Shown piece by piece: positions 32,152 to 40,065 of a DNA stretch of 53,464 nt; position 1 is the stretch's first letter, and every line of letters starts with the position of its first letter. A model generated the notes under the pieces. It saw only the letters and a list, made by a program, of their open reading frames with translations, had not been told where the DNA came from and did no database searches. A program made the translations under genes and the position numbers. The stretch comes from Phycisphaeraceae bacterium (GTDB taxonomy: Bacteria; Planctomycetota; Phycisphaerae; Phycisphaerales; UBA1924): positions 705,478-758,941 of the forward strand of contig JAHBXI010000003.1 of assembly GCA_019636515.1 (NCBI GenBank). The letters run 5' to 3'.

Positions 32152-33588
32152 TCAGACCAGAAGCGTCGCGGGCTTTTCCAGAAGATCCTTGACGGCGGCG
32201 AGGTAAGCGGCGGACATGGCCCCGTCGACCACCCGATGGTCGCTGGACATGGTCATGGACATGACGCGTCCGACCGCGAGCACGCCGTTGCGGACGACGG
32301 GCTTCTCGACGGCCGAGCCGACGGCGAGGATGGCGACGTTGGGAGTGTTGATGATCGCGGTGAAGTGATCGACACCGAACATGCCCAGGTTCGAGATGGT
32401 GAACGTCGAGTCGGCCATCTCCTCGATGGTGAGTCCCTTGGCGCGTGCCTTCTCGGAAAGGCGGCGGGTCTCGGCGGAGATATGGCGGAGCCCGACCTGG
32501 TCGGCGTCCCGGATGGTGGCGACGACCAGCCCGCCGCCCCTGGCTTCGTCCAGGGCGATGGCGACGCCGATGTTGACCTGTGGCAGCAGTTCGATCGAGG
32601 CTTCGGACGCGTTCTCGATCCAGCGGGCGTTCACGTAGGGGTGATGGTGCATCGCCAGGGCGCACGCCCGGACAAGGAAGTCGTTGACCGAGAGTTTGAC
32701 ACCCTGCGACGCGAGTTGCTCGTTGAGTTGCGAGCGCAGCGCGGTCAGGGGGTCCATGTCCACCTCGACGGTGACCTGGTAGTGGGGGACGGTGGCCTTG
32801 CTCTCGACGAGGCGTCGGGCGATGGTTCGCCGCATGTTGGAGAGGGGAACCACTCGACCCTCGAGGCGACTGGCCGACGGGGGAAGCGGGGATGGGCGGC
32901 CGGATGGAGCCGAAGCGCGACCCGGCGCGGAGGGCGCCGCTCCCGCGAGAACGGCCTCGACATCCTTGCGGACGATTCGTCCGCTGGGGCCGGTGCCCTG
33001 GATGGCGCCGAGGTCGATGCTGGACTCGGCGGCGATCTTTCGGGCAAGCGGCGAAGCGAAGATGCGATCGCCGGGGTCGGCGTGCGAGCCGTTTGTGTCC
33101 TGGGGGCCGGGATCGGAGTGGCCGGTCTGGCGGCTGGGGGTGGTGGACGTGGGGGCGGTGGACGAGGGGGCGGTGGACGAGGGGGCGGCTCGCTCGACGG
33201 TCGCGGTGGAGGTTGCGGAGGCGGGTCGGCCGGCGCCGGTTTCGCCCTCGGCAACGGCGGATTTGCCGGTAACGGCGGGGGCGGCGGTCTTGTTGCCGCC
33301 CGAGGCGGCCGCCGCGGCTGGCGCCGACTTGATCGCGGCGATGTCTTCACCGGCGACGGCGAGCGTGGCGATCACCGTGCCGACGGGAACGGTCTGGCCC
33401 TCGGCGACGGCGAGCCTGGCGATCACGCCGTCCTCGTAGGTCGGCAACTCCATCGTGGCCTTGTCGGTCTCGATGTCGGCGATGCTGTCGCCGCTTTTGA
33501 CGGGCTGGCCTTCCTTGACGGTCCACTTGACGATGGTGCCCTGCTGCATGGTGTCGGAGAGTCGGGGCATGGTGATGTCGATGGGCAT
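32152..33588 (-). CDS. pdhC: Dihydrolipoamide acetyltransferase (E2) of the pyruvate dehydrogenase complex
   Basis: A 478-residue E2. One N-terminal lipoyl domain (TMPRLSDTMQQGTIVKWTV, lipoylated Lys in ETDKATMEL), an Ala/Pro/Thr-rich hinge of about 90 residues, the E3-binding domain (FASPLARKIAAESSIDLGAI, GPSGRIVRKDVE), a second hinge and the catalytic trimer domain ending with SSDHRVVDGAMSAAYL, where the active His is present. The complex converts pyruvate to acetyl-CoA. pdhB lies 190 bases upstream on the same strand, so the two probably form an operon. E1-alpha and E3 are not in the window. A related 2-oxo-acid complex cannot be excluded. Confidence 0.92.
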   Translation of the reverse strand: MPIDITMPRLSDTMQQGTIVKWTVKEGQPVKSGDSIADIETDKATMELPTYEDGVIARLAVAEGQTVPVGTVIATLAVAGEDIAAIKSAPAAAAASGGNKTAAPAVTGKSAVAEGETGAGRPASATSTATVERAAPSSTAPSSTAPTSTTPSRQTGHSDPGPQDTNGSHADPGDRIFASPLARKIAAESSIDLGAIQGTGPSGRIVRKDVEAVLAGAAPSAPGRASAPSGRPSPLPPSASRLEGRVVPLSNMRRTIARRLVESKATVPHYQVTVEVDMDPLTALRSQLNEQLASQGVKLSVNDFLVRACALAMHHHPYVNARWIENASEASIELLPQVNIGVAIALDEARGGGLVVATIRDADQVGLRHISAETRRLSEKARAKGLTIEEMADSTFTISNLGMFGVDHFTAIINTPNVAILAVGSAVEKPVVRNGVLAVGRVMSMTMSSDHRVVDGAMSAAYLAAVKDLLEKPATLLV

Positions 33589-33778
33589 GGCGGTTCTCGA
33601 GAGTGCGGGTGGACGTCAGGCTGGTGCCTCGGCGTGAACCCATTCGTGCTTCACGCGTTGACGGGGATATGGTCTTTTCCAGGCGGTGGGGTCCGCCTTC
33701 GCGGCCGGTCCTGAGACCCGCACGGTGTTCATGGACAATGGCCGTGCCGTCAGCATCGAGATGGTTTCTCTCCGGGGG

Positions 33779-34816
33779 CTACACGCCAAGGGACTTCTTC
33801 ACTCCCGCCACGATCTTTTCCTTGTTCGGGAGGTACGCGTACTCGAGGTTCTTGGCGTACGGGGTGGGGACATCCGCGGTGTTGACGCGGATGGGCGCGG
33901 TGTCGAGCCAGTCGAATCCGCGCTCGATCACCTGGGTGATGACTTCGCTGGCGACGCTGGCGAAAGGCCAGCATTGATCGACGACGACGATGCGGTTGGT
34001 CTTGCGGAGGCTGGCGAGCACGGAGTCGATGTCGAGCGGGCGGATGGTGCGCATGTCGAGGACATCGACGGCGATCCCCTGGCTTGCGAGTTCATCGGCG
34101 GCTTCGAGGCAGAAGTTGACGGGGCGACCGAAGGAGACGACGGTGCAGGCGTCGCCTTCGCGGAGGAGGGCGGCCCGGCCGAAGGGGATGCAGTACTCCT
34201 CCTCGGGGACGTGGGCCTTGTCGCCGAGCATGCGTTCGGACTCGAGGAAGAAGACCGGGTCATCGTCTCGGATGGCGGTCTTGAGCAGTCCCTTGGCGTC
34301 GTAAGGGTTGCTGGGGATCACGATCTTCACGCCCGGCACGTTGCTGTACAGCCCTTCGACGCACCAGGAATGCGTGGAGCCGAGTTGACCGCCGGCCCCG
34401 TCGTTGCCGCGGAAGACGATGGGGCATCCCCACTGCCCGCCCGACATGTAGAGCATCTTCGGGACGTTGTTGAGGATCGGGTCGGCGGCGACGAGGCTGA
34501 ACGACCAGGACATGAACTCGACGATCGGGCGGAGTCCGTACATCGCCGCGCCAACCGCCAGGCCGGCGAAGCCGCTCTCGGAGATCGGGGTGTCGATGAT
34601 GCGCTTGGGCCCGAATTCGTCGAGCATTCCCTGGCTGATCTTGTACGCCCCGTTGTACTGGGCGACCTCCTCGCCCATCAGGAAGATCCGGGCGTCTCGG
34701 CGCATCTCTTCGCTCATGGCTTCGCGGAGAGCCTCGCGGAACTGGATGATGCGGGTGCCTTCGCGCGATGGGAGGGTCGCGTTCATGTCGTGTACGGATT
34801 TCGCAAGGGACGGCAT
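33779..34816 (-). CDS. pdhB: Pyruvate dehydrogenase E1 component, beta subunit
   Basis: A 345-residue E1-beta. Hallmarks are FREALREAMSEEMRRDARIF and MGEEVAQYNGAYKISQGM, DTPISESGFAGLAVGAAMYG, PIVEFMSWSFSLVAADPI, and RGNDGAGGQLGSTHS, which line the thiamine diphosphate site shared with the alpha subunit. The C-terminal transketolase domain follows (VLDMRTIRPLDID, VVDQCWPFASVASEVI). M11 (34786) could also be the start; the ATG at 34816 is kept because GGAG lies about 12 bases upstream. No pdhA lies next to it: the 360 bases upstream carry no gene. Confidence 0.93.
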   Translation of the reverse strand: MPSLAKSVHDMNATLPSREGTRIIQFREALREAMSEEMRRDARIFLMGEEVAQYNGAYKISQGMLDEFGPKRIIDTPISESGFAGLAVGAAMYGLRPIVEFMSWSFSLVAADPILNNVPKMLYMSGGQWGCPIVFRGNDGAGGQLGSTHSWCVEGLYSNVPGVKIVIPSNPYDAKGLLKTAIRDDDPVFFLESERMLGDKAHVPEEEYCIPFGRAALLREGDACTVVSFGRPVNFCLEAADELASQGIAVDVLDMRTIRPLDIDSVLASLRKTNRIVVVDQCWPFASVASEVITQVIERGFDWLDTAPIRVNTADVPTPYAKNLEYAYLPNKEKIVAGVKKSLGV

Positions 34817-35177
34817 CGAGGTGCTAACTCCGTGTGCAAGCGTTGAGGCGTGCGGATCATCTCACGGGTGATGATAGGTGCGGCGGCGTGATGAATCTGA
34901 AGGTCGGCAACCCGGCAATTTCCCCCGGCGTCTGCCCTGGCATCGGCCCCGGATGGTCACCTCCCGCACGCGGCCCCGGGCGTGCCAGGCCCGGGCACCA
35001 GGCATCACACGAGTTGATCACGAAGCAACGCAAAGGCGAATCGGATCACGCGGCTTGGGATGCCGCGCGCTGGCGTGGCGCGCATCGAGAATTGATTGAC
35101 TCGCGCTATGAGTCGATGAATGCGAACCATCCTGACGGATTGCCTACGGCTCGCGGGATGCTCTACACTGCGGATTC
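34817..35177. other. Divergent intergenic region between pdhB and the Tat/GMC pair
   Basis: About 360 bases with no supported gene. Minus-strand TATCAT (plus 34870-34875) could be the pdhB -10, but no good -35 fits. The GC-rich centre (GTGCC/GGGCAC) can form a small hairpin. The right end holds the plus-strand promoter at 35140-35169. Confidence 0.45.
35140..35169 (+). promoter_or_regulatory. Promoter giving a predicted leaderless mRNA for the Tat protein gene
   Basis: TTGCCT (35140-35145) and TACACT (35164-35169) are 18 bases apart. Only eight bases (GCGGATTC) separate TACACT from the ATG at 35178, so transcription should begin at or within a base or two of the start codon. There is no ribosome site. 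The same TACACT-N8-ATG arrangement occurs at 50345. Confidence 0.6.
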
Positions 35178-35654
35178 ATGATCGATCAGACAGGAAGCGG
35201 GTACGACCGGGACTGGCTTGACCGCCGACGGGCGATGATCGCGTTGGCGGCGGCGGGCGGCGGGTTTGCGCTTCTGGGGACGCGATGGTCCGAGCGTCCG
35301 CGATCGGGAGATCGCTTGATTCCCTGGCCGCAAGTCGCCTCGCTGGTGGTTCGATTCCCTGTCCGCGTCGAAACGGGCGAGGTTGTCCGCGAGCCGGCCG
35401 CCGGGCTTGATCCCAAGTCGAGCCGTGGGGCCGAGGCTCCGGCGTCGCTGCTTGAGGTTTTTCCGGTGGAGCGATTCATCTCGTGGACGCCCGAAGGAGT
35501 GCGTACTCGCCGTGCTCGCGTGGAGGTGGTGCGCCTCCTGCGCCGGCGGATCGTGGATGATTTTTCCAACGGCCGTCTCATGCTCGCCCGGGGGTGGATC
35601 CTGGCGGAGACGGAGTGGTGCCTGCTTCAACTCGCCTCGCTTCGCCCCGCCTGA
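35178..35654 (+). CDS. Tat-signal small partner protein of a GMC oxidoreductase
   Basis: A 158-residue protein whose N-terminus (DWLDRRRAMIALAAAGGGFALLG) is a twin-arginine signal: arginine cluster followed by a weakly hydrophobic Ala/Gly run. The rest has no familiar domain until the end, GRLMLARGWILAETEWCLLQLASL, which follows a pattern seen in small Tat proteins encoded next to GMC flavoproteins. By analogy with gluconate 2-dehydrogenase and FAD glucose dehydrogenase small subunits, it may escort the folded flavoprotein across the membrane. The GMC gene begins six bases after its stop. The message is probably leaderless. The function is inferred from context. Confidence 0.68.
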   Translation: MIDQTGSGYDRDWLDRRRAMIALAAAGGGFALLGTRWSERPRSGDRLIPWPQVASLVVRFPVRVETGEVVREPAAGLDPKSSRGAEAPASLLEVFPVERFISWTPEGVRTRRARVEVVRLLRRRIVDDFSNGRLMLARGWILAETEWCLLQLASLRPA

Positions 35655-35660
35655 GTCACG

Positions 35661-37085
35661 ATGATTCTCGACCTTGAAAACCCCGACACTCCGGATCGTT
35701 TCGACGCGGACGTGTGCATTCTCGGGACCGGGGCGGCGGGGATAACCCTGGCCCGGCGGCTCGCCGGAACCGGGCTGGACGTGGTGATTCTCGAGGCGGG
35801 CGGGATGATGTTCGAGCGGGAATCTCACGAGGTCTACGACGGGACGTCGACGGGCATGAACTACGCCATCGACCTTTCCCGTCTGCGGTACTTCGGTGGG
35901 AGCACGAACCACTGGAGCGGTTGGTGCGGCCCGCTGGACGCCGAGGACTTCGAGCCTCGTCCGTGGGTTCCGACGCCGGGGTGGCCGATTTCCAAGGGGG
36001 AACTCGACCCGTATTACCGGGATGCGTGCGCGTTCCTTGAACTTGGCCCGTACGTGTTTGACCGAAGGGTGGCGGAGCCTCCAGCACCGTCGTATACACC
36101 GCGGGGCGCGGCGTTCTTCGAGACGTTCCAGCGTCGCCAGTGCCCGAATCTCCGCCTTGGGTATGTCCATCGCGGGGCGATCGAGGCCACCGACAACGTC
36201 AGGGTCGTGATCCACGCCAACGCGCTTCCGATCGAGGCGGACGGGAGGGTCGTGCGGGAAGTACGGATGTCCACGATGGCGGGCCGGATGGCCTCGGTGC
36301 GAGCCGGGGCCTTCGTGGTGGCGTGCGGTGGCATGGAGAATACGAGGCTGCTCCTGGCCAGCCGGAACCTGGCGAATTCGTCGGGCCTGGTCGGGCTTGG
36401 CTTCATGGACCATGTTTTCTCGATGTTCGCGGGGCTGGTGATCCCGATCGCGGAGTTCGAGGAGCGAGAGCGATTCCGGAGTCGTCTGGGGTTGCCGCCC
36501 CTGGTGAGTCTGAAAATCTCGTTCGAGGCGCAGCGCGAGATGGGGCTGTTGTCGTGCTCGGTCGGGGCCGATCCCAACGCCGTGCCGGAGCGTCAGAAGA
36601 ACCAGGGCCCGCCGGGGGCTGGGACGATGTACCCGATCTTCGTTGTGGGTGAGCAGCCCGCGCTCTCCCACAGCCGGATCGGGTTAGATCCTGCGAAGAA
36701 AGACCGTTTCGGCGTTCCGCGGATCGTGGTGCATCGCCAGGTCGATGACCTGACGCAGCGCACGATCCGGGAGGCCGTGCTGCGGTACGGGGCGATGCTT
36801 ACCCGGATGGGAATCGGGAGGGTGTTCATCCCCACGACGCGCACCGAACTGGAGTGGCCGTTCTGGGTGTGGCCGGCGTTCCATCCCTCGGGGACGACGC
36901 GGATGTCCGATGATCCCAAGGCCGGTGTTGTCAACCGGGATGGCCGGACGCACGACGTGGAAAACCTGTACCTCGCGGGCAGCAGCGTCTTTCCCGCGAT
37001 CGGTCACATCAATCCCACGATGACGATCGTCGCCCTGGCGTTCCGGCTTGCCGATCATCTCAGGGATTCGATTGGGAAGCGTTGA
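35661..37085 (+). CDS. GMC-family FAD-dependent oxidoreductase
   Basis: A 474-residue flavoprotein. The FAD dinucleotide fold is at DADVCILGTGAAGITLARRL (residues 15-34), followed by DVVILEAGG and the GGSTNHWSGWCGPLD loop. The C-terminus carries the GMC end: WPAFHPSGTTRMSDDP with the catalytic His, then DVENLYLAGSSVFPAIGHIN and PTMTIVALAFRLADHL. GMC enzymes oxidise alcohols or sugars. It has no signal peptide of its own, which fits export with the Tat partner encoded just upstream. No cytochrome gene is adjacent, so the electron acceptor is unknown. The gene converges on the GH31 gene with a five-base gap. Confidence 0.9.
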   Translation: MILDLENPDTPDRFDADVCILGTGAAGITLARRLAGTGLDVVILEAGGMMFERESHEVYDGTSTGMNYAIDLSRLRYFGGSTNHWSGWCGPLDAEDFEPRPWVPTPGWPISKGELDPYYRDACAFLELGPYVFDRRVAEPPAPSYTPRGAAFFETFQRRQCPNLRLGYVHRGAIEATDNVRVVIHANALPIEADGRVVREVRMSTMAGRMASVRAGAFVVACGGMENTRLLLASRNLANSSGLVGLGFMDHVFSMFAGLVIPIAEFEERERFRSRLGLPPLVSLKISFEAQREMGLLSCSVGADPNAVPERQKNQGPPGAGTMYPIFVVGEQPALSHSRIGLDPAKKDRFGVPRIVVHRQVDDLTQRTIREAVLRYGAMLTRMGIGRVFIPTTRTELEWPFWVWPAFHPSGTTRMSDDPKAGVVNRDGRTHDVENLYLAGSSVFPAIGHINPTMTIVALAFRLADHLRDSIGKR

Positions 37086-37090
37086 GCGGG

Positions 37091-39223
37091 TTATGCCTCG
37101 CCCGACCGCGTGACCCGGGTGATCGACCCATCTGGTAAAACGGCGAACGCGTTGACGGCGCGGATCGCGGATGGCCGGCTGGTCGTGTCGAGTCGGCGCT
37201 CGATCCGGGTCTGTCCCGATGGATCGGGCGGTGCCTGGTAATGGGCGTGCTCGTGGTCCCCTCGGAGATAGGCGAGGGTGAGGCCGTCGTCGTGGTACAC
37301 CGAGCCTTCGGCCGATCCATCCTTGCGCGGCGCGGCCAGGAGCGTCAGGGAGCGCATGTCGAGTTCACCCGCGTGCGCGGCGGATTTCGCGATGGGAATG
37401 ATTGCCCCGGGGCGAAGGAACAACCTGGGCAGTTGGTCGTGGGCGCGCGACGCGGAGATCGGTGGTTCGCTCCCGCCCCCGCCGACGATCTCGAACTCTC
37501 GCCACCCCGGCAGCGGGGACGGCCCGGTCTCCCGCGTGGACTCGTGGACCGACGCGAGGGCCAGGAGGTCCGATCCGACCAGGAAGGCGTGCTCGATTCC
37601 ACGGAGCGACGGGTCGGTTGGATCGGCGAAGAAGACCGGCCGCACCACGGGCAGGCCCGTGCGGTGGGATTCATCAAAGACGGTGTAGAGGTAGGGGAGG
37701 AGTCGGTAGCGCCGCTGGAGCGCCAGCCGGCAGACCGCCTCGCATTCAGGGCCGAAACTCCAGGGCTCGTGGTCGGCCGAGCCCTTGATGCTGTGCCCGC
37801 GTGCAAATGGCAGGAGCGCCCCGATGCCCATGAACCGTCCGAAGAGTTCGGGGGTGGCATTGCCGACGAACCCGCCGATGTCGGGTCCGGCGAAGGGCTG
37901 TCCGGAGAGGCCCAGGTTGAGAGCCATGGGGATCGCCCATCGGAGATGCTTCCAATCGGAGCGGTTGTCCCCCGTCCACGTGGCGGCGTACCGCTGCCCG
38001 CCCAGAAAATTCGACCTGGTAAGGACAAACGGTCGAAGGCCGGGTTGAGCGGCCTGGATCCCCTCGCGGGTGGCTCGGACCATCTGCATGCCGTAGATGT
38101 TGTGGTAGCGGGCGTGCGATCCCGGGCCGCCCAGGTCGGCGTCGGCGTCGTGGACACAGCCGACGGGCATCGTCTTGCCCGGGCCGTCGAAGATCGCCGG
38201 CTCGTTCATGTCGTTCCAGACGCCGTCGATCCCCGTGGCGAGCCAGTCCCCGTACAGCCCTGCCCACCATTTCCGGACGCGGTGGCTGGTGAAGTCGGGG
38301 AACGCGCACGGGCCGGGCCAGACGGCCCCGCGGTACTCATCGCCGCCTGGCGTGCGCACGAAACGGGGCGCTGCGTGGGGTCCGTGGGTCGATCCCTGGG
38401 CGTACACGAAGTAATGCGGGTCGGCCTTGATGCCCGGGTCGATCATGCACACGGCATGGAAGCCCATGCCGGCGAGTTCGCTCATCATCCCGGCAGGATC
38501 CGGGAACTTCTCTCGGTCGAAGGTAAAACACCGGAAGCCATCCATGGCGTCGATGTCGAGCCAGATCACGTCGCAGGGGATGGAGTGTTCCCGGAAGCCG
38601 CGGGCGATTTCAAGGACCCGGTCGCGTGGCTCGTAGGTCCACCGGCACTGCTGGTATCCAAGCGCCCAGCGAGGGGGCATCGGGGCGTGGCCTGTCAGGT
38701 CGGCCAGGGCGCGGACGACCTGGTCGGGTGACTCTCGCTCGATGATGGCGATCGGCGGTGAGTATCCGCGCGTGGAGAACAGGATCCCGCGCCGGAGGTC
38801 GATGCGGCACCAGCGCGTGGTCTGGGCGATGACTCCGAAGGCGGATCCGTCGCGGCGGACTCCCAGCACGAACGGGTGCGACTGGTACAGGGAACGGGAA
38901 GCGTCGGTGTAGTCGAAAGCGTCGGTATTCCAGCAGACGGTGACCTTTCCGTTGCGGTTCAGGGGTCCGGCGACCTCGCCCGTCGCGTACAGGGACGTTC
39001 CCGGAGCAATCTTGATGAAGGCGTGGGACAGGCCCCGGCGGTCGGTGAATCGCACGCGTCCGCGGGCGGTGGCCGGGGCCGGTCCCGAATCAACGGGCGT
39101 GGCGACGTAGGCGGGGAACGGCTCGGCCGGGGCGGCGGCGTGCGCGGGGTCACGGTGCCGGGCGACGCGGTCGGCGATCAGGACGGGAGCGGGGTCGAGC
39201 CGCCAGGCTCGGGAGTGCAACAT
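37091..39223 (-). CDS. Glycoside hydrolase family 31 alpha-glucosidase
   Basis: A 710-residue GH31 enzyme that releases glucose or xylose from alpha-linked sugars. The catalytic barrel shows ALGYQQCRWTYEPRDRVLE, CDVIWLDIDAMDGFRCFT, the nucleophile in GVWNDMNEPAIF, the acid/base region YAATWTGDNRSDWKHL and FAGPDIGGFVGNATPELF. N-terminal beta-sandwich text (PFVLGVRRDGSAFGVIA) and C-terminal domains with VRPVFFADPTDPSLRG complete the family layout. No signal peptide is evident, so it is probably cytoplasmic. I start at the ATG at 39223; no ribosome site is visible and the frame is open to 39319, overlapping the YebC gene. It is the last gene of the minus-strand run. Confidence 0.9.
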   Translation of the reverse strand: MLHSRAWRLDPAPVLIADRVARHRDPAHAAAPAEPFPAYVATPVDSGPAPATARGRVRFTDRRGLSHAFIKIAPGTSLYATGEVAGPLNRNGKVTVCWNTDAFDYTDASRSLYQSHPFVLGVRRDGSAFGVIAQTTRWCRIDLRRGILFSTRGYSPPIAIIERESPDQVVRALADLTGHAPMPPRWALGYQQCRWTYEPRDRVLEIARGFREHSIPCDVIWLDIDAMDGFRCFTFDREKFPDPAGMMSELAGMGFHAVCMIDPGIKADPHYFVYAQGSTHGPHAAPRFVRTPGGDEYRGAVWPGPCAFPDFTSHRVRKWWAGLYGDWLATGIDGVWNDMNEPAIFDGPGKTMPVGCVHDADADLGGPGSHARYHNIYGMQMVRATREGIQAAQPGLRPFVLTRSNFLGGQRYAATWTGDNRSDWKHLRWAIPMALNLGLSGQPFAGPDIGGFVGNATPELFGRFMGIGALLPFARGHSIKGSADHEPWSFGPECEAVCRLALQRRYRLLPYLYTVFDESHRTGLPVVRPVFFADPTDPSLRGIEHAFLVGSDLLALASVHESTRETGPSPLPGWREFEIVGGGGSEPPISASRAHDQLPRLFLRPGAIIPIAKSAAHAGELDMRSLTLLAAPRKDGSAEGSVYHDDGLTLAYLRGDHEHAHYQAPPDPSGQTRIERRLDTTSRPSAIRAVNAFAVLPDGSITRVTRSGEA

Positions 39224-39254
39224 CGGGGGAGAGCGTATCCGTGGGCGGGACGGA

Positions 39255-40022
39255 TCATCGCGGCGGGTCCCTGAGTTCATCGTCCGGGATGTCGAGGTTG
39301 GTGTAGACCTTCTGGACATCGTCGATGTCCTCGATGGCCTCGATGAGGTCGGCGGCCTGAATGGCGTTTTCGCCGCGCAGGGTGGTCCTGGTCTGTGGGA
39401 CCATGGCCAGTTCGGCTTCTTCGATGGCCAGTTCGGCGGCTTCGAGGCTTTCCTTGACGGACTGGAACGTGGGAATGTCGGTCAAGATCGTGTAGAACGC
39501 GTCCTGGTCGTTCGGGTCGTCGGGCGGCTCGACATCGGCCGCTCCGGCGGTGATGGCGGCCTCCATGACGCGTTCCTCGGTCCATCCGGCGGCGCGGACC
39601 ACGATTCGTCCGCGGTGATCGAACAGGTAGGCGACGCACCCGGCGTTTCCGAGGTTTCCGCCGTACTTGCCCAGCGCCTCTCGGAGGAAGGTGACGGTGC
39701 GAGTGCGGTTGTCGGTGAGGGTGTCGGCGATGATGGCGACGCCGCCGGGTCCGTATCCCTCGTAGCGTACGGATTCGTACCCCGCGCCGTCCTTCTCGCC
39801 CGCGCCCTTCTTGATGCTGCGTTCGATGGTGTCGCGTGGCATGTTGGCGTAGCGTGCCTCGTCGATGGCGTAGCGGAGGGTAAGGTTGCTGGCGGGGTCG
39901 GGACCGCCGTGGCGAGCGGCGACAATGATCGCCTTGGCGATCTTGGTCCACACCTTGCCGCGTTTTTTGTCGACGGCGTTCTTTCGGCGCTTGATGTTCT
40001 TCCAGGCGCTGTGACCGGCCAC
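39255..40022 (-). CDS. yebC: YebC/PmpR family (TACO1-like) protein
   Basis: A 255-residue protein opening with AGHSAWKNIKRRKNAVDKKR, the signature of YebC. Then come KAIIVAARHGGPDPASN, GYGPGGVAIIADTLTDNRTR and LGNAGCVAYLFDHRG. YebC proteins were named as transcriptional regulators; recent work assigns many of them, with mitochondrial TACO1, to relief of ribosome stalling at proline runs. That fits a downstream position in a translation gene cluster. I chose GTG at 40022 because the conserved N-terminus starts there and AGGAG lies nine bases upstream. The open frame to 40754 is a shadow of the TPR gene. Confidence 0.93.
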   Translation of the reverse strand: MAGHSAWKNIKRRKNAVDKKRGKVWTKIAKAIIVAARHGGPDPASNLTLRYAIDEARYANMPRDTIERSIKKGAGEKDGAGYESVRYEGYGPGGVAIIADTLTDNRTRTVTFLREALGKYGGNLGNAGCVAYLFDHRGRIVVRAAGWTEERVMEAAITAGAADVEPPDDPNDQDAFYTILTDIPTFQSVKESLEAAELAIEEAELAMVPQTRTTLRGENAIQAADLIEAIEDIDDVQKVYTNLDIPDDELRDPPR

Positions 40023-40065
40023 GGGCGTGGTCTCCTGCTTGGCGGAAGGGGAACGACCGCCGATG

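Noticed and set aside
37241..38731. 496-codon plus frame opposite the GH31 gene
   Set aside because: Antisense shadow of a clear GH31 coding sequence.
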